This document shows, piece by piece, positions 1 to 13,007 of a stretch of 64,000 nt of DNA. Position 1 is the stretch's first letter. Each line of letters begins with the position of its first letter. The DNA is from Microbotryomycetes sp. JL201. Taxonomy: Eukaryota > Basidiomycota > Microbotryomycetes. The notes beneath the pieces were generated by a model. It saw only the letters and a list, made by a program, of their open reading frames with translations. It was not told where the DNA came from and did not search any database. The stretch spans positions 106,707 through 170,706 of the forward strand of contig JAQYUZ010000037.1 in the NCBI GenBank assembly GCA_033819885.1. Direction: 5' to 3'. A program made the translations under genes and the position numbers.

Positions 1-1371
1 CCTCTGGAATACGACCGCTGTCGCTTCACCTCGATAACATCGAGCTCATGGATGAAGAGATTCTGAGACCGCAACTGAGGTCGCACTTTTCGTACATCTC
101 GGAGCAGTCCAGAGGCTCTCTAAATTCTGGCGGTGTGGAAGGCAGTGTTATGCGCGCTGGGTCTTTTGATGCAGCTGCAGCTGGCATCACCGGGGACCGC
201 ACAGGTGGCGGACCGATCGTCACCGTCCAGAAACCGTCTCCTCCGTCGTCGGTTGGCAGCACGCCACGTGTTCATCAAGGGGGATTCTCTGGCTTGACGA
301 CACCTGCGTTGACGGATGAACGCCCCGAATCTGTGTTGACACTCGGCGACAGACCATCGGTTGCCGATGTGAGGTACGCCCACACGCTCGAGTTGGCGCA
401 AGGTGTGATCTCGCGCCGTCGTCTGTCTGAACAGCTGCTGCAAGAAAGTGAGTCCCATTCAATACTCTTCGCCACCAAAGAGAAGGGGCTGTCTGACATG
501 GTTCGTCTTAGTCAAGCGATTAGGAGAGGCTGAAGAAGCCGTTCGTCGTGAAGAACGGCGACTTGCGGCGCTGAGACGAGCGTCGGAGCAGACTGAACGC
601 GGCGGCGCCTCCGATTTGGTCCAGCCCGCGCACCGGCCCATATCTCACATCACGTCCAAGACTGAGCTGACTGCGCCAAAGTCTGACAACGCGCGCGTGT
701 CGTCGCAATGGAGTCAAGGCGAAGATCATTATACGAGCGCAAGGTCTTCTTTAGCATCTTTGAATCCTCCTCCTCAAGCGCAAGCAGATGATGGACATGG
801 ACATGGACCTGGCTTGCTTTTGCCACCGTTTAAATTGACGCAAGGCGGTGACGAGCCGACGTACGAACTGTCTTCGCCAACGCTCAACGACGGCGCGTTT
901 GCAAATGTCGACATGGGAGATATCAGCTCAGCCAGGCTGAGTCCGACTCGGGCGCCTTCTCAGGACGAGGTTGGAGGAATTGGGCCAGCTTCTGCGACGG
1001 CTGGGTTCCTGGATGACGACAAGACATCCGTCAGCGATGACGGAGAGGCTGATCATACCGGACCTACCTCTGTCGGTCACACGCCTGCGAGCGTATCTCG
1101 AGCGACGTTTGAGAACGATTCGGAGCAACCGGACGACGTCCAATCGACGCCTGCCAGGGCTAGATCATCATCATCTGGTGGCAATCGTCCGGCTCCGTTG
1201 ATGGCGACACCAACCGCTGGTATCGCTCTAGGCAACGCTAAACCAATGCCAAGTCCGTCAGCCAACACGTTCGGCGGCAAAAAATCCAGAGAATCAAGAA
1301 TGCCAGCGTCTCCCGCTGCGGTCGCTTCTATCGTCAGAGACAACCAGAGTCCCCAAGAATTCCCGTTTTAG
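1..1371 (+). CDS. Unknown Ser-rich protein with coiled coil (5' partial)
   Basis: The 3' part of a gene that enters the window from the left. The reading frame is open from the first bases. Exons are 1-447 and 512-1371, joined across a 64-nt GT-AG intron in phase 1. Around the junction the protein is charged and heptad-like (SEQLLQEIKRLGEAEEA), which suggests a short coiled coil. The remaining 280 residues are low complexity, rich in Ser, Pro, Thr and Asp. They end in EFPF just before the TAG stop. I do not recognise a family. Such tails are common in fungal signalling or cytoskeletal scaffold proteins, but that is only an inference. The true start lies outside the window. Confidence 0.6.
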
Positions 1372-1583
1372 AGTTATGTGTTTTGAATTTGATACCCCCG
1401 GCACATTCATGCTCACCCTTTTTCGATGTTGTAACCATCTCCATTCGCGCGTCTTTGCTCGTGACCGACTAAGGTCTCAGCTCGAATGCGCCTTGCCGAT
1501 ATGATACGACAACTTTTCTAGATTTTCAATACAAAAGATCATGAAGCATGCCGATCAAGGCAGTCTACTGTACACAACTTCGC

Positions 1584-3499
<1,916 letters not shown>

Positions 3500-3865
3500 T
3501 AGGTTTGATCAAGACAAAGCCAGCAAGCGCGCACTCCTCCGCGCCAGACGCCGCCGGTTGTTTAGAATGCTGAGCGAGGCTACCCCAGCAAAAGGGAAAA
3601 AAAACTCCGAAAAGATGCAATGTCTCATCGATAGGAGCCTTGACAGGAGCGCGCTTCTTGCCAATATAGAGTCACACAGGAAGCGGCATTCCTCGTCACT
3701 TGCAACAAGAGGAGCATGAACGATCAACGCACGGGATTAGCCCAGCGACTTTTGTCAAAGGTCACGTGCGCGACCAACAAACGCTCTGCATGACCGGTGC
3801 GAGATCAGAGGAACCCGAGCTTGAAGCTTTTCGTGCAAGTGTACTAGCGAGCCGTAGTCGTCAAA

Positions 3866-4200
3866 ATGTTTCACGACCCGTACAGGGATGGAGAAAGCTG
3901 GCCAGACTGGCTTGAGCCTCTCGCGCTCGAGCCACAAAGAACGTCACGACGCCGCCCAGGTCTATCCAGCCCGCGCGAGCCGTTCTTGCGTGTGCCTGCT
4001 TGCTATTGTTGTGCCTGATTGTCGTCTGGCCTCGCGGCATCTCGTACACTCGCCCAGCGCGACTGTCCGAGTCCGACTCGGAGCACGTCACCACACCACG
4101 CGTAGTTTCCTACCCTCAAGACGGCATCAAGGGCTCGTTACCTCGCAGGCCAGCTTTCAAACACTTCTTGTCCTACGCCGAAGAGTCCCAAGTGCGCAAG
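3866..4200 (+). other. Upstream open frames with a possible membrane anchor
   Basis: Region just upstream of the thioesterase gene. An ATG at 3866 opens a 50-codon frame (MFHDPYRDGESWPDWLE at its start) that stops near 4018. A second frame, open from 3916 and continuous with the thioesterase start at 4201, contains a hydrophobic run (AVLACACLLLLCLIVVW) typical of a membrane anchor, but it has no ATG. No GT-AG intron of normal size joins the two. It could be an uORF plus chance frame, a sequencing frameshift, or an N-terminal anchor of the enzyme. From 3500 to 3865 I see only promoter-like sequence of the ALT gene. Confidence 0.3.
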
Positions 4201-5267
4201 ATGAGCAAGACTTTGGTCGTCGACGCAGCCACAAAGTGAGCGAACCACACAATCCTCGTCTTCCTCTGGAATTTGTTTGCCGAATCTACGAGAGCTCACC
4301 TCTGCGCAAAGGCATACGGCTAGCGTCATCTTTATGCACGGTCTCGGCGACTCTGGCGCGGGCTGGTACCCGATGGCGAAAATGATGGCAGACAGCCCGA
4401 GACTTCGACACGTCAAATGGGTCTTGCCAACCGCACCCATGCAGCCTGTGACAATGAACCATGGCTACAAAATGAAGTGAGTTGGTATGCTCAGGCCAGG
4501 GGGGCAAGAACGTGACAGAGCCAGAACACCTGACATTCCGTCTGATTGCTCGCATCGAAAAAGCTCCTGGTTCGACATTTACGATCTTCGACCCAGCACG
4601 AAAGAGGACGAAAAGGGTTTGCTCCAGAGCGTGTCGACGATTCAGTCTCTGATTCAGCAGGAAATCGACGCCGGCATTGACCCGAGCAGAATCATCGTCG
4701 GAGGTTTTTCGCAAGGCGCAGTCATTGCACTCTTGACGGCAGTCACGTCAGAGCGAAAACTCGGTGGCGTCGTTGCCTTGTCCGGATTCTTGGCCTTGAG
4801 CGACAAGGTAAAGTGGCAGTGGAAACCTCTGTTGAGCGCGAAACACAAGTCAATCGTTAATTGGATGCCTTCTGCCCACCTTTATCTCGTCCTGCTATAC
4901 AGATCAAGGCGATGAGTGTTGATCACGCTCGCAACTATCACACATTCTGGGGCCACGGAACCGATGACCCCGTTGTGGTGTATGCAACATTGCTCTCGCC
5001 GACTACTCTGACGCGAGTACTGACTCTGCCCCATTGCCAGTTACGAGTGGGGCAAACGCAGCGTAGAAAAACTTCGAGAACTCGGCTGGAAGAACATCCA
5101 ATTCGAGACGTACAAAGGTCGGCGATACATGCCCTTTTGAAAATCAATCTCTGCTCAAGCCATGTAGCTCATACTTGTGCGTTCTTTTCACAGGCCTACC
5201 TCACTCGTTTTGCGAGCCTGAGCGCATTGACCTAGAGGCATGGATTCATGCTCGAATCCCAGAGTAA
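4201..5267 (+). CDS. Acyl-protein thioesterase / lysophospholipase-like hydrolase
   Basis: Alpha/beta hydrolase of the APT1/LYPLA family, which removes palmitate from proteins such as Ras and G-alpha subunits. Exons: 4201-4235, 4312-4476, 4564-4807, 4903-4979, 5041-5117, 5194-5267, giving 223 aa, the usual family length. Seen in order: FMHGLGDSGAGW (oxyanion loop), SWFDIYDL, the nucleophile motif GGFSQGA, the acid in GHGTDDPVV, and the catalytic histidine in GLPHSFC. All three catalytic residues are intact. The start at 4201 gives a standard cytosolic enzyme; an upstream extension with a hydrophobic segment is in frame but has no ATG. Confidence 0.9.
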
Positions 5268-5749
5268 TGGGCACAAAAGTGCATCAACACGTTTTGAGGC
5301 TACTTGTCATCCGTGGCATATTTGTATTTCGGATTCGTGGGAGATTTGCATTTCAAAGACAGGCCTCCGTCTCGGAGGTTGTGCTGCTGCAACGACAGTA
5401 CTTCTGCAAGCGTTTGTATAATACGATACTGGAACTAATTCTTGTTACTGGAAGACTGGTGACTTGGCCCGACGCGAGTGATCTACATGCCTTCATTTTG
5501 GTGGCCTATCGCTATTTTTGGAGAGAGGAAAGCAGGCGCGCGCGCGTCGGCGTTGACAAGCGCTTCTCGCCAACACACTACGTTCCTCGCTTCTCTCTTT
5601 CGTCTCGGAACTCAAAGCAGGGCACTGGTTGCTCTTTGACACACTCTCGTTTTCCCTTGTGACGCTCGTTTCATCGCCTTTTTCTCTGTCTGTGCGCGTG
5701 CACGGACCCTTTGACCCGCATCAACCAACCGGCGCACCAAGAACTCGCC
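5268..5749 (+). other. Intergenic region upstream of secreted protein 1
   Basis: About 480 bases without a supportable gene. It holds the 3' flank of the thioesterase gene and the presumed promoter of the first secreted-protein gene. A T/C-rich stretch lies in its last 150 bases, as is usual upstream of highly expressed fungal genes. No other element is evident. Confidence 0.4.
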
Positions 5750-7184
5750 ATGTTGACGACCAGGCGAACGATCACGGTTGCAGCTTTTGCAGCGACACTT
5801 GTATCTGCAGGTGGCTCAATTGACAACTCCCAAGAAGCCAATGCTGTGATTGTGAGTATCTAAAAGCTCTCATTTGACCGACTGCGCGCCTCTCAAAACA
5901 ACCTCGAAAGAGGCCGAACGGCCAGGCATGCGACGCGCAATTTGCGACATGCCAACACAATGAGGGAGAATGTTTGGTACAGCAAGCTGACATACACTTT
6001 CTCCCATCTCCACACGTGAACCTCAAAACTGGTAAAAATCCTCAGGCTGCAGCGAGCCAATTGTCGGGCTCGGGTACCTACGTGTTTGAAAACGCGGCGA
6101 CGGGTCAAGTCTTGAGCTTTTCACGTCAAGGAGGCACTACAAACTTTTATCCAAACGACGACGGCTCGTCTGTGGACGTTCAGGTAAGCAAAAGAAACGT
6201 GCTGTGACCAATATTTGGGCTAGGGTGGAGAACGCTCGACACATTGGCACAGATCGCCCATGCCCTCTTCCCATGTGCTCTGCTATAGTTGCAAAATGCT
6301 TGTTGACGAGGTGGGACTGACCTGCTCCCGCTTGCGGCCGACTGCAGTTTGCGGACGGTGCTGCGCGTATCTCTGGTGGCAACAACAAGTGCGCAAGCGC
6401 CCAATGGAGCTACGACGTAGAGGGTGGTGTCGATCACGCTGCGGTGTCTTACGCTTGCGCAGTCGGAGAGGGTGAAAAAACGGGCACCGACACGCTTGAA
6501 AAGACAAAGCAGTGGTGGTACCTCGTTGCCGTCGACGGCGGAGACAGCGGAGGCGACAACAACAACAGCGGTAGCGATGCCCCTGATACCCAAGATGATT
6601 CGGCTGCGTCGACGCATGTCATGCTCGCGGCTCAACCCGCCAAGAACGACAACAAGGACGATTCGACATCGTCTGGCTATCTGTCGCATGCCAAGGGCTA
6701 CTACGAGTATCCCGAGTCGACCATTCCGCTCGATAAAGTTGACACGAGCGGTGTCAACAAGAAGGACCGCGCCTCTTGGATCTGCCGACACCCGGGATGG
6801 TGGCTCAACAACCACCCGGGATACGTCGATGCAGGTCACCCTGAGTGTGCTAGCGACCTCAAAGCGTACCGGTCTGCCAACAAGCGCTTGGTCAAGCGTT
6901 CCAAGTCTGCTCATCACGATATGGCCGAAGCTCTCAAGTTGCGCAAGCGTGGCGACGGCCAGAAGTTTTACATTATCGCTCAGGACCACTTGTGGGACAT
7001 GGCTACTCGTGCTGTTGGTTCGGATGCCATTGGCACATATGGTGGCTACACGAGCACCATTCTGTCATTGTGGGACAAGGTACGTCCATCGTGTGTTGTT
7101 TGCCTGATCAGACGCGACAAACTGAATCTGCGTGATTCCTTGCAGTCTGACCCCAGCCAGATGTGGACCATCACGTCGGCTTGA
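5750..7184 (+). CDS. Secreted protein, tandem paralog 1
   Basis: 336 aa from exons 5750-5851, 6046-6183, 6348-7079 and 7146-7184. A clear signal peptide (MLTTRRTITVAAFAATLVSAG) precedes a domain with YVFENAATGQVLSFSR, KCASAQWSYDV and VSYACAVG, then a Gly/Asn/Asp-rich linker. A second conserved part has WICRHPGWWLNNHPGYV, CASDLKAYR, YIIAQDHLWDMATRAVGS and YGGYTSTI, ending DPSQMWTI. Six Cys in the mature part and dibasic KR sites fit an exported, possibly processed protein. The pattern of aromatic blocks recalls ricin-type beta-trefoil proteins, but that is an inference. The next gene is a diverged copy with the signal-peptide intron in the same place and phase. Confidence 0.8.
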
Positions 7185-8155
7185 GTAACGGTCCATTGCT
7201 CGAAGCTGCCTCGACGCGTTCACGTCTCTCGAAACCCTCATCTCTACTGTTCATACGCCTACTTTTCTCTTGATCTGCCTTCGGCCTGTTTTATTTTTTT
7301 CTCCCTCGAGTCGGTCCATACGATATCATCTGGACGCAAGTCGACTCCCTAAGCTTTGCGAGGGCTATGCAGCTTCGTCATCGCTAAGGTACAAAGCTTC
7401 GACCGCCTGGCGCGGTGTCTCCCCTTAGCATTCTTGTATTCGCCTTACTTTCTTCGACTCTTCAAGCAGCTATGAACTGCCAGCTAGTCTTTCGCCATAC
7501 ATTCACTATCCCACTCTCTCGGCGGCTGTAGACAGCTCGGCAAGCTGGCCTGCCCGGCGTGCCAGTGCCAACCTCCCTTCTCTTTGTTCCAGCATGCTAT
7601 CGACGTTCCTTCGGACTTGCTTGTTTATTTCTCTTTGTCCTCTTTCACTTGATTATGCATTCAACTTGCTCAACATGACACCAAGTTTCGCGGGCAAGGA
7701 CTTTGTTTGATCGCAGTCAGTCTCTCGGTTGTGCACATTGCACATGGCAGAGCGTGCTGCTTGCAACTTGTCAATATGGTCTTGTCATTGACAGGATGCA
7801 CCACGATGGTTCACGACACGCGCATCGTATAAGCGCGCGCCTGCCAAGCCCCGAGCCCAAGCCCGGACTTTGCAAGGAGCGCGCTTTGGCCCTCGTCGGC
7901 GCCTTTTGTTTGCTCGTCACTCACGCCAGAGCTGGACTCTCCCCTCATCTTTGCCAAGTCACGCGCCGACTAGTCGTGGTTGCCTTTCGCCTGTCTTTTC
8001 TGCAGCTTGACGCTTGCTCCAACTGCTTCGACACTCGTTCGTCTCTCGCTCACGCCCTTCGTTTCTTGCAAGTCGTCGCCTCGTCGTGAATTCGTGTGCA
8101 CATCAACGGGTCTTTTCTTGCTTTGAACATCATCGTTCGTTCCCATCACTCCAAG
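7185..8155 (+). other. Long intergenic region between the two secreted-protein genes
   Basis: About 970 bases without a convincing gene. It is T/C-rich on the plus strand, with many CTT and TCT runs, and has a TATA-like gtataagc near 7827. It probably contains the 3' UTR of paralog 1 and a long promoter and 5' UTR of paralog 2. The open frames seen (for example 7703-8089) are Leu/Ser/His rich translations of pyrimidine tracts and were not accepted. Confidence 0.4.
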
Positions 8156-9711
8156 ATGCGCACAAGCACAAAAGTGTCATGCGTCGCAATGGCCGCCCTC
8201 GCCGCTTGCTCAGTGTCGGCCCAAGGTATCATTGACAACAGCGCCGATCGCAACCGCATTCTCGTCAGTCAATCGACCAAACAAGTTTGAATCGTCTTTT
8301 TCGCTGACCATCAGTCTACCTTCTCTCCCTGTCCTTGTGTCGACCGTGTTGTATGCGTCGCGACGCGCTCGGACGGATCGTGCGCGACTGGTTTTCCTTG
8401 GCATCCGGACTGCGGGGACCGCTTACGCGCGTCATCGGACCGGCCATCGCGTCTTTGTTAAACAACAGTCTGCGGCTGTCGAATTTGACAGTGGTGACTA
8501 TGTCGTTCAAAATGTAGCCACAAAAGAGTACTTGCGCTTCTCTCGACCGGCCGACACGACAAACGTTCACGGCCATTCCGACTATGGTACCGTGCATCTT
8601 GAACATGGAGGAGAGTATGGTGTGTCTGGACGCAAAACGGGTGACTGGTCAGGTACAATCATCTCTGGCGACGGCAAATGTGGTTCGGCACAATGGGGTC
8701 TGCCAGGATTGGACATTGCCTTTGTCAGTTATGCTTGCAAGACGGGCAAGGACGGTCATTTGGGAACAGACTCGCTCGAGGTCGCCAAACAATTCTGGAG
8801 AAGTGAGCGGATCTTGATAACTGGACCGACCGCGCGTTCTGACTTTGTTGGCACGGTACGCGACGTTCAGTTGTTCCGTGTGGCAATCAGGGCCAGAATG
8901 AAGGAGACGACGATGATGATGACGAGACTCGACCGAACGTTAAACTCAATGTTGTCAAAGGCGGCTCAAAGGATAACAATGGCGTCGAGTTCTCTGGCAA
9001 GAAGGACGACAAACAGTCGGACGAGAACGAATCCAAGCCTAAGCCGACTCCGGCCCCAACAGCCAATAAAAAGGGCAACGGCAAATACGGCGACTGGGTT
9101 CCTCAGACGACAAAATCCGTCAATCCGTACGACCGCTCAAGTTGGGTCTGTCGACACCCCGGGTGAGCTTGATTTGACCGGGAAAGCAAAGAAAAGGTCC
9201 TGACAGACTTTGCGACAGCTACTGGCTCCACCGTCATCCTGCGTACGTGACTGAAGCCGGACACGTCGAATGCAAAGACGACCTTGAAGACTATCGAGCT
9301 TCTCTCAAGTCGAAACGATCTGTCGGTACTGTGACTCACTCGACAATGGCCCGTCGCACCAGACGCAGACGCAACCTCGTTCGTTCTTCTGGTCCGGCAA
9401 AGAGTTTGTCGAAGCGTGCGCCTTCGAGTGGCAGGTACTGCATCATCGCAGAGGACCATCTGACTGTGAGTGGCCGTTCCGCGGGGACGACGAGAAAGAC
9501 AATTGACAGTTTGGTTTTGTAGGACATGCGCACTCGCGCTGTCGGATCAAAGCGTATCTCGACTTTTGGTGGTTATACGTCGCAAGAACTTGTGCATTGG
9601 GACGAGGTCAGTTCGAATCCATGGCTCAAGCGCTGTGGCCCGTTAAGCTTACAAAGATGGGGTAACATGCAGAACGACCCAGCTCAACAGTGGGACATTT
9701 ACCAAGTGTAG
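8156..9711 (+). CDS. Secreted protein, tandem paralog 2
   Basis: 367 aa from exons 8156-8263, 8469-8802, 8871-9162, 9219-9465, 9523-9606 and 9673-9711. Signal peptide MRTSTKVSCVAMAALAACS ends near SAQ/G. It matches its upstream neighbour through YVVQNVATKEYLRFSR, KCGSAQWGL, VSYACKTG, TDSLEVAKQFW, WVCRHPGYWLHRHPAYV, YCIIAEDHLTDMRTRAVGS and FGGYTSQELVHWD, ending DPAQQWDIY. Between the two conserved blocks lies an acidic Asp-run and a Lys/Pro-rich linker. The first and last introns are shared with paralog 1; the second intron of paralog 1 is absent, and three others are unique here. A long unspliced frame (8232-9203) leaves the family pattern after 8802, which supports the splicing used. Function unknown. 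Confidence 0.78.
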
Positions 9712-9985
9712 GCTCGGGTCGAGGCGATTCGGATTCTGCGCACCTTTTTCCCCCATTTGTATGCACTGCCTACGAAGCTTGAGCAACAGAGGCTGGTCCT
9801 CTGAGCCCCATTCTTTTTCTCCGTCGAGATATCCAACGATTTGTGTATAGGATTGCGCTTTCTGATCGGTAATCCTGCGTTCGACATTGCTTTTATGGAA
9901 TCGCACTTTTTCGTTTCCCGTCAACTGGTCATGATCGAAAAGACGGAAAGCTATGCTCTCAACGGAGGGCCTGAAATTGTTGCTC

Positions 9986-11113
9986 TTACAATTTGAACAG
10001 GACGATCAGAATTACCAACAAGATGACTAGACCGACGATCAATCCAGTGCTACCTGTTTGTTTCGCTCTCCTGGTGAACCTGTCCAATTGATTGTTTGCC
10101 CTTCTCAAACTCGAGTCTGTCCTGTCCAAGGCTTGGTCCGTATCGTCCAACAAGTTTGATTGCATCTCGAGTTCGGACGAGATGTGTAGTGACAATGAAT
10201 GTTGACGAGCGATAGCCGAAGACAAAGAATCGAGAGTTTCATCTTGATCTGGGTTGTTTTCCCCCCCGGGAGCGCGAGCAGCAACAAAAGGTAAGTACCG
10301 AAAATTCGGTCATCGAAACGGAAACGACTGACCATCCATGATTCGTCTTTGCATTTGCATGACTTGATGATTTGCTTGATTGAGCGTGTCTTCGTCTTGC
10401 TCTAACCGGTCAAGCTCTCGTTGTGTCGTCAAATTCGCTGCAGGCTTGACGTTGATTGTCGTGTGATCCGGTTTATTGTCTTTGTATGCAATCAAGTCGT
10501 CGTCGTCGTCATCATCATTGTCACTGCATGGTCGATCAATCAAACCCGTTCACAGGGAGCCGCCAGGGTTGGAGTCTGATCGAGCTCGTGTCTGTCATAA
10601 TACTCACTACTCGTCTATCCGTCTTTTCGTCTTGCCACTCCTCAACGGGTCCATCTCTTGCTTCTGAGCTACATTGTCGTCATCATCGTCGTCAACTTGC
10701 TCGCCCGTATCGACCAGCTTTGCCGCCACTTGGTTGCGCGTTGTCCTCCTCTCCAGTTCGACACCCAACGGTTCACTTAAATCACACAACCTGTCGTATT
10801 GCGTTTCTAGTCCTCTCAAAGTCTCGTCATCGACGCTACCCGCGCCTCGACCGCCTCGTCCTTGTAGTCCTTCGTTGTCATCGTTCAAGACGTCCAAACC
10901 TTTCTTGAGTGCCGTCAAATTCTTAGAGATGGATTGTTGGAGAGAAGGGGACGGCAGACTGAGTTGGTGAGCTCGAGTGAGTTCGAGGATCTGAGACAAC
11001 GTCGTCGTCGACAAGGATGACAACCGAGCCGCAGAGATTGGAGCTGTAGAAGATGCTGATGAAGACGAGTTTGGTTGCATAGGGTGATTGCGCGCTGATT
11101 GACGAGGTGGCAT
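9986..11113 (-). CDS. SYN8: Syntaxin-8-type Qc-SNARE
   Basis: Membrane fusion protein of the endosome/vacuole pathway. Exons 11113-10608, 10523-10333 and 10248-9986 give 319 aa. The C-terminal exon holds a SNARE helix (ETLDSLSSAIARQHSLSLHI, then SSELEMQSNLLDDTD with the zero-layer Gln) followed by a tail anchor GLIVGLVILLVILIVLF and only two final residues. The N-terminal half is helical and Ser-rich, with an Asp run in the middle. The order SNARE motif, about 15 residues, then a terminal membrane span is that of syntaxin 8, yeast Syn8 and S. pombe Fsv1. Tlg1-type Qc-SNAREs are the main alternative. Confidence 0.85.
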
Positions 11114-11301
11114 GGTTTGTGGGGGGAAAAAGGAGCGATCGATTCGATGGCTGACGCTCAATGTGGGGGGCGGGGTTGTGCCAGGTAAGCGTGCACGTAC
11201 GATAAACAATCATCTCGAGAACAATGTTTAGAAAATGCAAACGAAACGCAAGATTGGCCCCCCTGGCGTCAACAAACAAAAGACGAGATCAGACGAAGCG
11301 T

Positions 11302-12741
11302 CTACACTCTGACGAGAATGGCCATGCTGAGTCCTTGAGCGAACGCAATCATGAACAAGAACTGGATCCGTCTAGATCTGGCCGCGTGAGAATGAGTATT
11401 TGCGCCCGTGTTGGCAGTCGTGGACTGATCGAGCGGCGTCATGGCCGGGTCGGGCAGTATAATGTGGCGCAGGGAGCGCAACTGGTCGAAAGCACGAACA
11501 AGTGCCGTCAGCGCACTGAACAGCAACCTTGAAAGGACAGTCTCATACCTGGAAGAAAAAGTTGGCAAAGAGTGTATAGGCGAAAACGAGCCAGAATGAC
11601 CACCCTCCGATACCGACGAGCCCCGCGAGCAACGTGACGATGACGCTACCGAACAAGGACGACATATTGTTAGCGTCATCTCGCCATTGCTGACCGTTGA
11701 CGAGTGTACTGACCCGACAAATTTGTAGCCTTCGTAAGAAAGCAAGTCGACCATCGTGCCTTCTTCGCCGATCCCAAGCAAGTAGCACCCAAGTTTGATG
11801 CAGCAGAATTCAAGGAACAAGATACCGAATGCCTTGGACGCGGTCTGTCCCAAGATTTGCGGATCAAACTGGCCTTGCTTGCCCGCGTATATTGCGGCGA
11901 GAAGGATATAAGTGACGAGCGACATGACTGGTCCGAGAGGAAAACAGAGGGGTCAATGGGAGCGAGTGACAGCGGCAAAATAGTGGTTTGCAAACTTACC
12001 CGGTATGTACAAGTCTGGGCAGTTAATGTCCTCTCTTGGCGGCTTGTAAGACTGCTGAACGCCACCGGACTCGCTCCGTTTGAGTGACCTGGACCAAGGC
12101 CTGTGTCGCCATGGGAACAGAACGAGTCTGAGTTTTGTTAGAACGTAGCCGTTTGATACGTTAAAGCTGTGTTTGAGATGAGCGAGTGGGACCATGCGTG
12201 TAATGTTCTTGTCGATGTAAGCCGAGCCTGCGTCGAACGCGTGTTTGCCGAATTGCATGCCCATCTGTGCCGTCGCGTCGTTCATGCCTGGCCATGCTCC
12301 GCCTTCGCCTGAGCCCGACGCCGTCGCTGCGCCAAATCCTGCCATCCATGGCTGCGACGGCGGGACAAATGCTGTGGCTTGAGGCGCTGGTTGCTGGTGG
12401 CCGAACGACGCTGCTGATGACGACGATGACGAGTACGGGTCCTCGTACGCGTGGAAAGACCTCATATTTGCTTGCTGATCGTGTGCATTATTGCTGTTGT
12501 GGCTGTTTGCCATCATAGTCGCGCCGGGACTCGAGAAGCGCTCGTATCCGCCGTCACCAACGACGTGGCTCGCAGCGGCGGCGTTGCGGTTGTGCAAATG
12601 GCTGTGTGAGGTTCCATACGCTTGCTGCTGGTATTGTGATGGGTGAAACTCTGGTGGGGGCGGTGACGTGGACGGGATCTGCGACGGCGGATGCTGCGGG
12701 CGCGGATGCTGCAGCGGAGGAGGACTGCGCGCGCCGTACAT
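11302..12741 (-). CDS. YIF1: Yif1 family Golgi/ER membrane protein
   Basis: Partner of Yip1 in ER-to-Golgi vesicle transport. Exons 12741-12000, 11927-11714, 11645-11549 and 11481-11302 give 410 aa from the first in-frame ATG. The N-terminal 150 residues are Pro/His/Ser rich and disordered. The conserved core follows: MQFGKHAFDAGSAYIDKNI, then FNVSNGYVLTKLRLVLFPW, then DLYIPVMSLVTYILLAA and four further hydrophobic segments, including YKFVGVIVTLLAGLVG and a last one ending in VRV. This order is diagnostic of YIF1. The frame stays open to a GTG at 12846, so an extra 35 residues or an upstream exon cannot be excluded. Confidence 0.88.
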
Positions 12742-13007
12742 GTCGCCGAATGCCGCGTCCACCACTGAACGTCTGTTTTGGGTAGGGGGCCCGTGTAACG
12801 CTTGCCGATGCGCGTGAGGATGTTCAAGCTCTGGGCTGGCGCTCACGAATCCAAAGTTGCAAAATACCTCGCGAATGTCATGACATATCAGTACCTATTT
12901 TGATTTGTTAATGTGACGTGTCTACTGCTGATCTATTTTCTGACGACGTCACAAGCAAGTTGGCAACGCGCGCTCGAGTCGACTCGGCGTTGATCGACCC
13001 TGGACGC

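Noticed and set aside
3888-4385. ORF of 165 codons overlapping the thioesterase start
   Set aside because: Overlaps the true first exons in another frame; Arg/Ser-rich shadow.
8232-9203. Long unspliced ORF of 323 codons over secreted paralog 2
   Set aside because: It matches the family only between 8469 and 8802; outside this it loses the motifs, and spliced reading restores them to the end.
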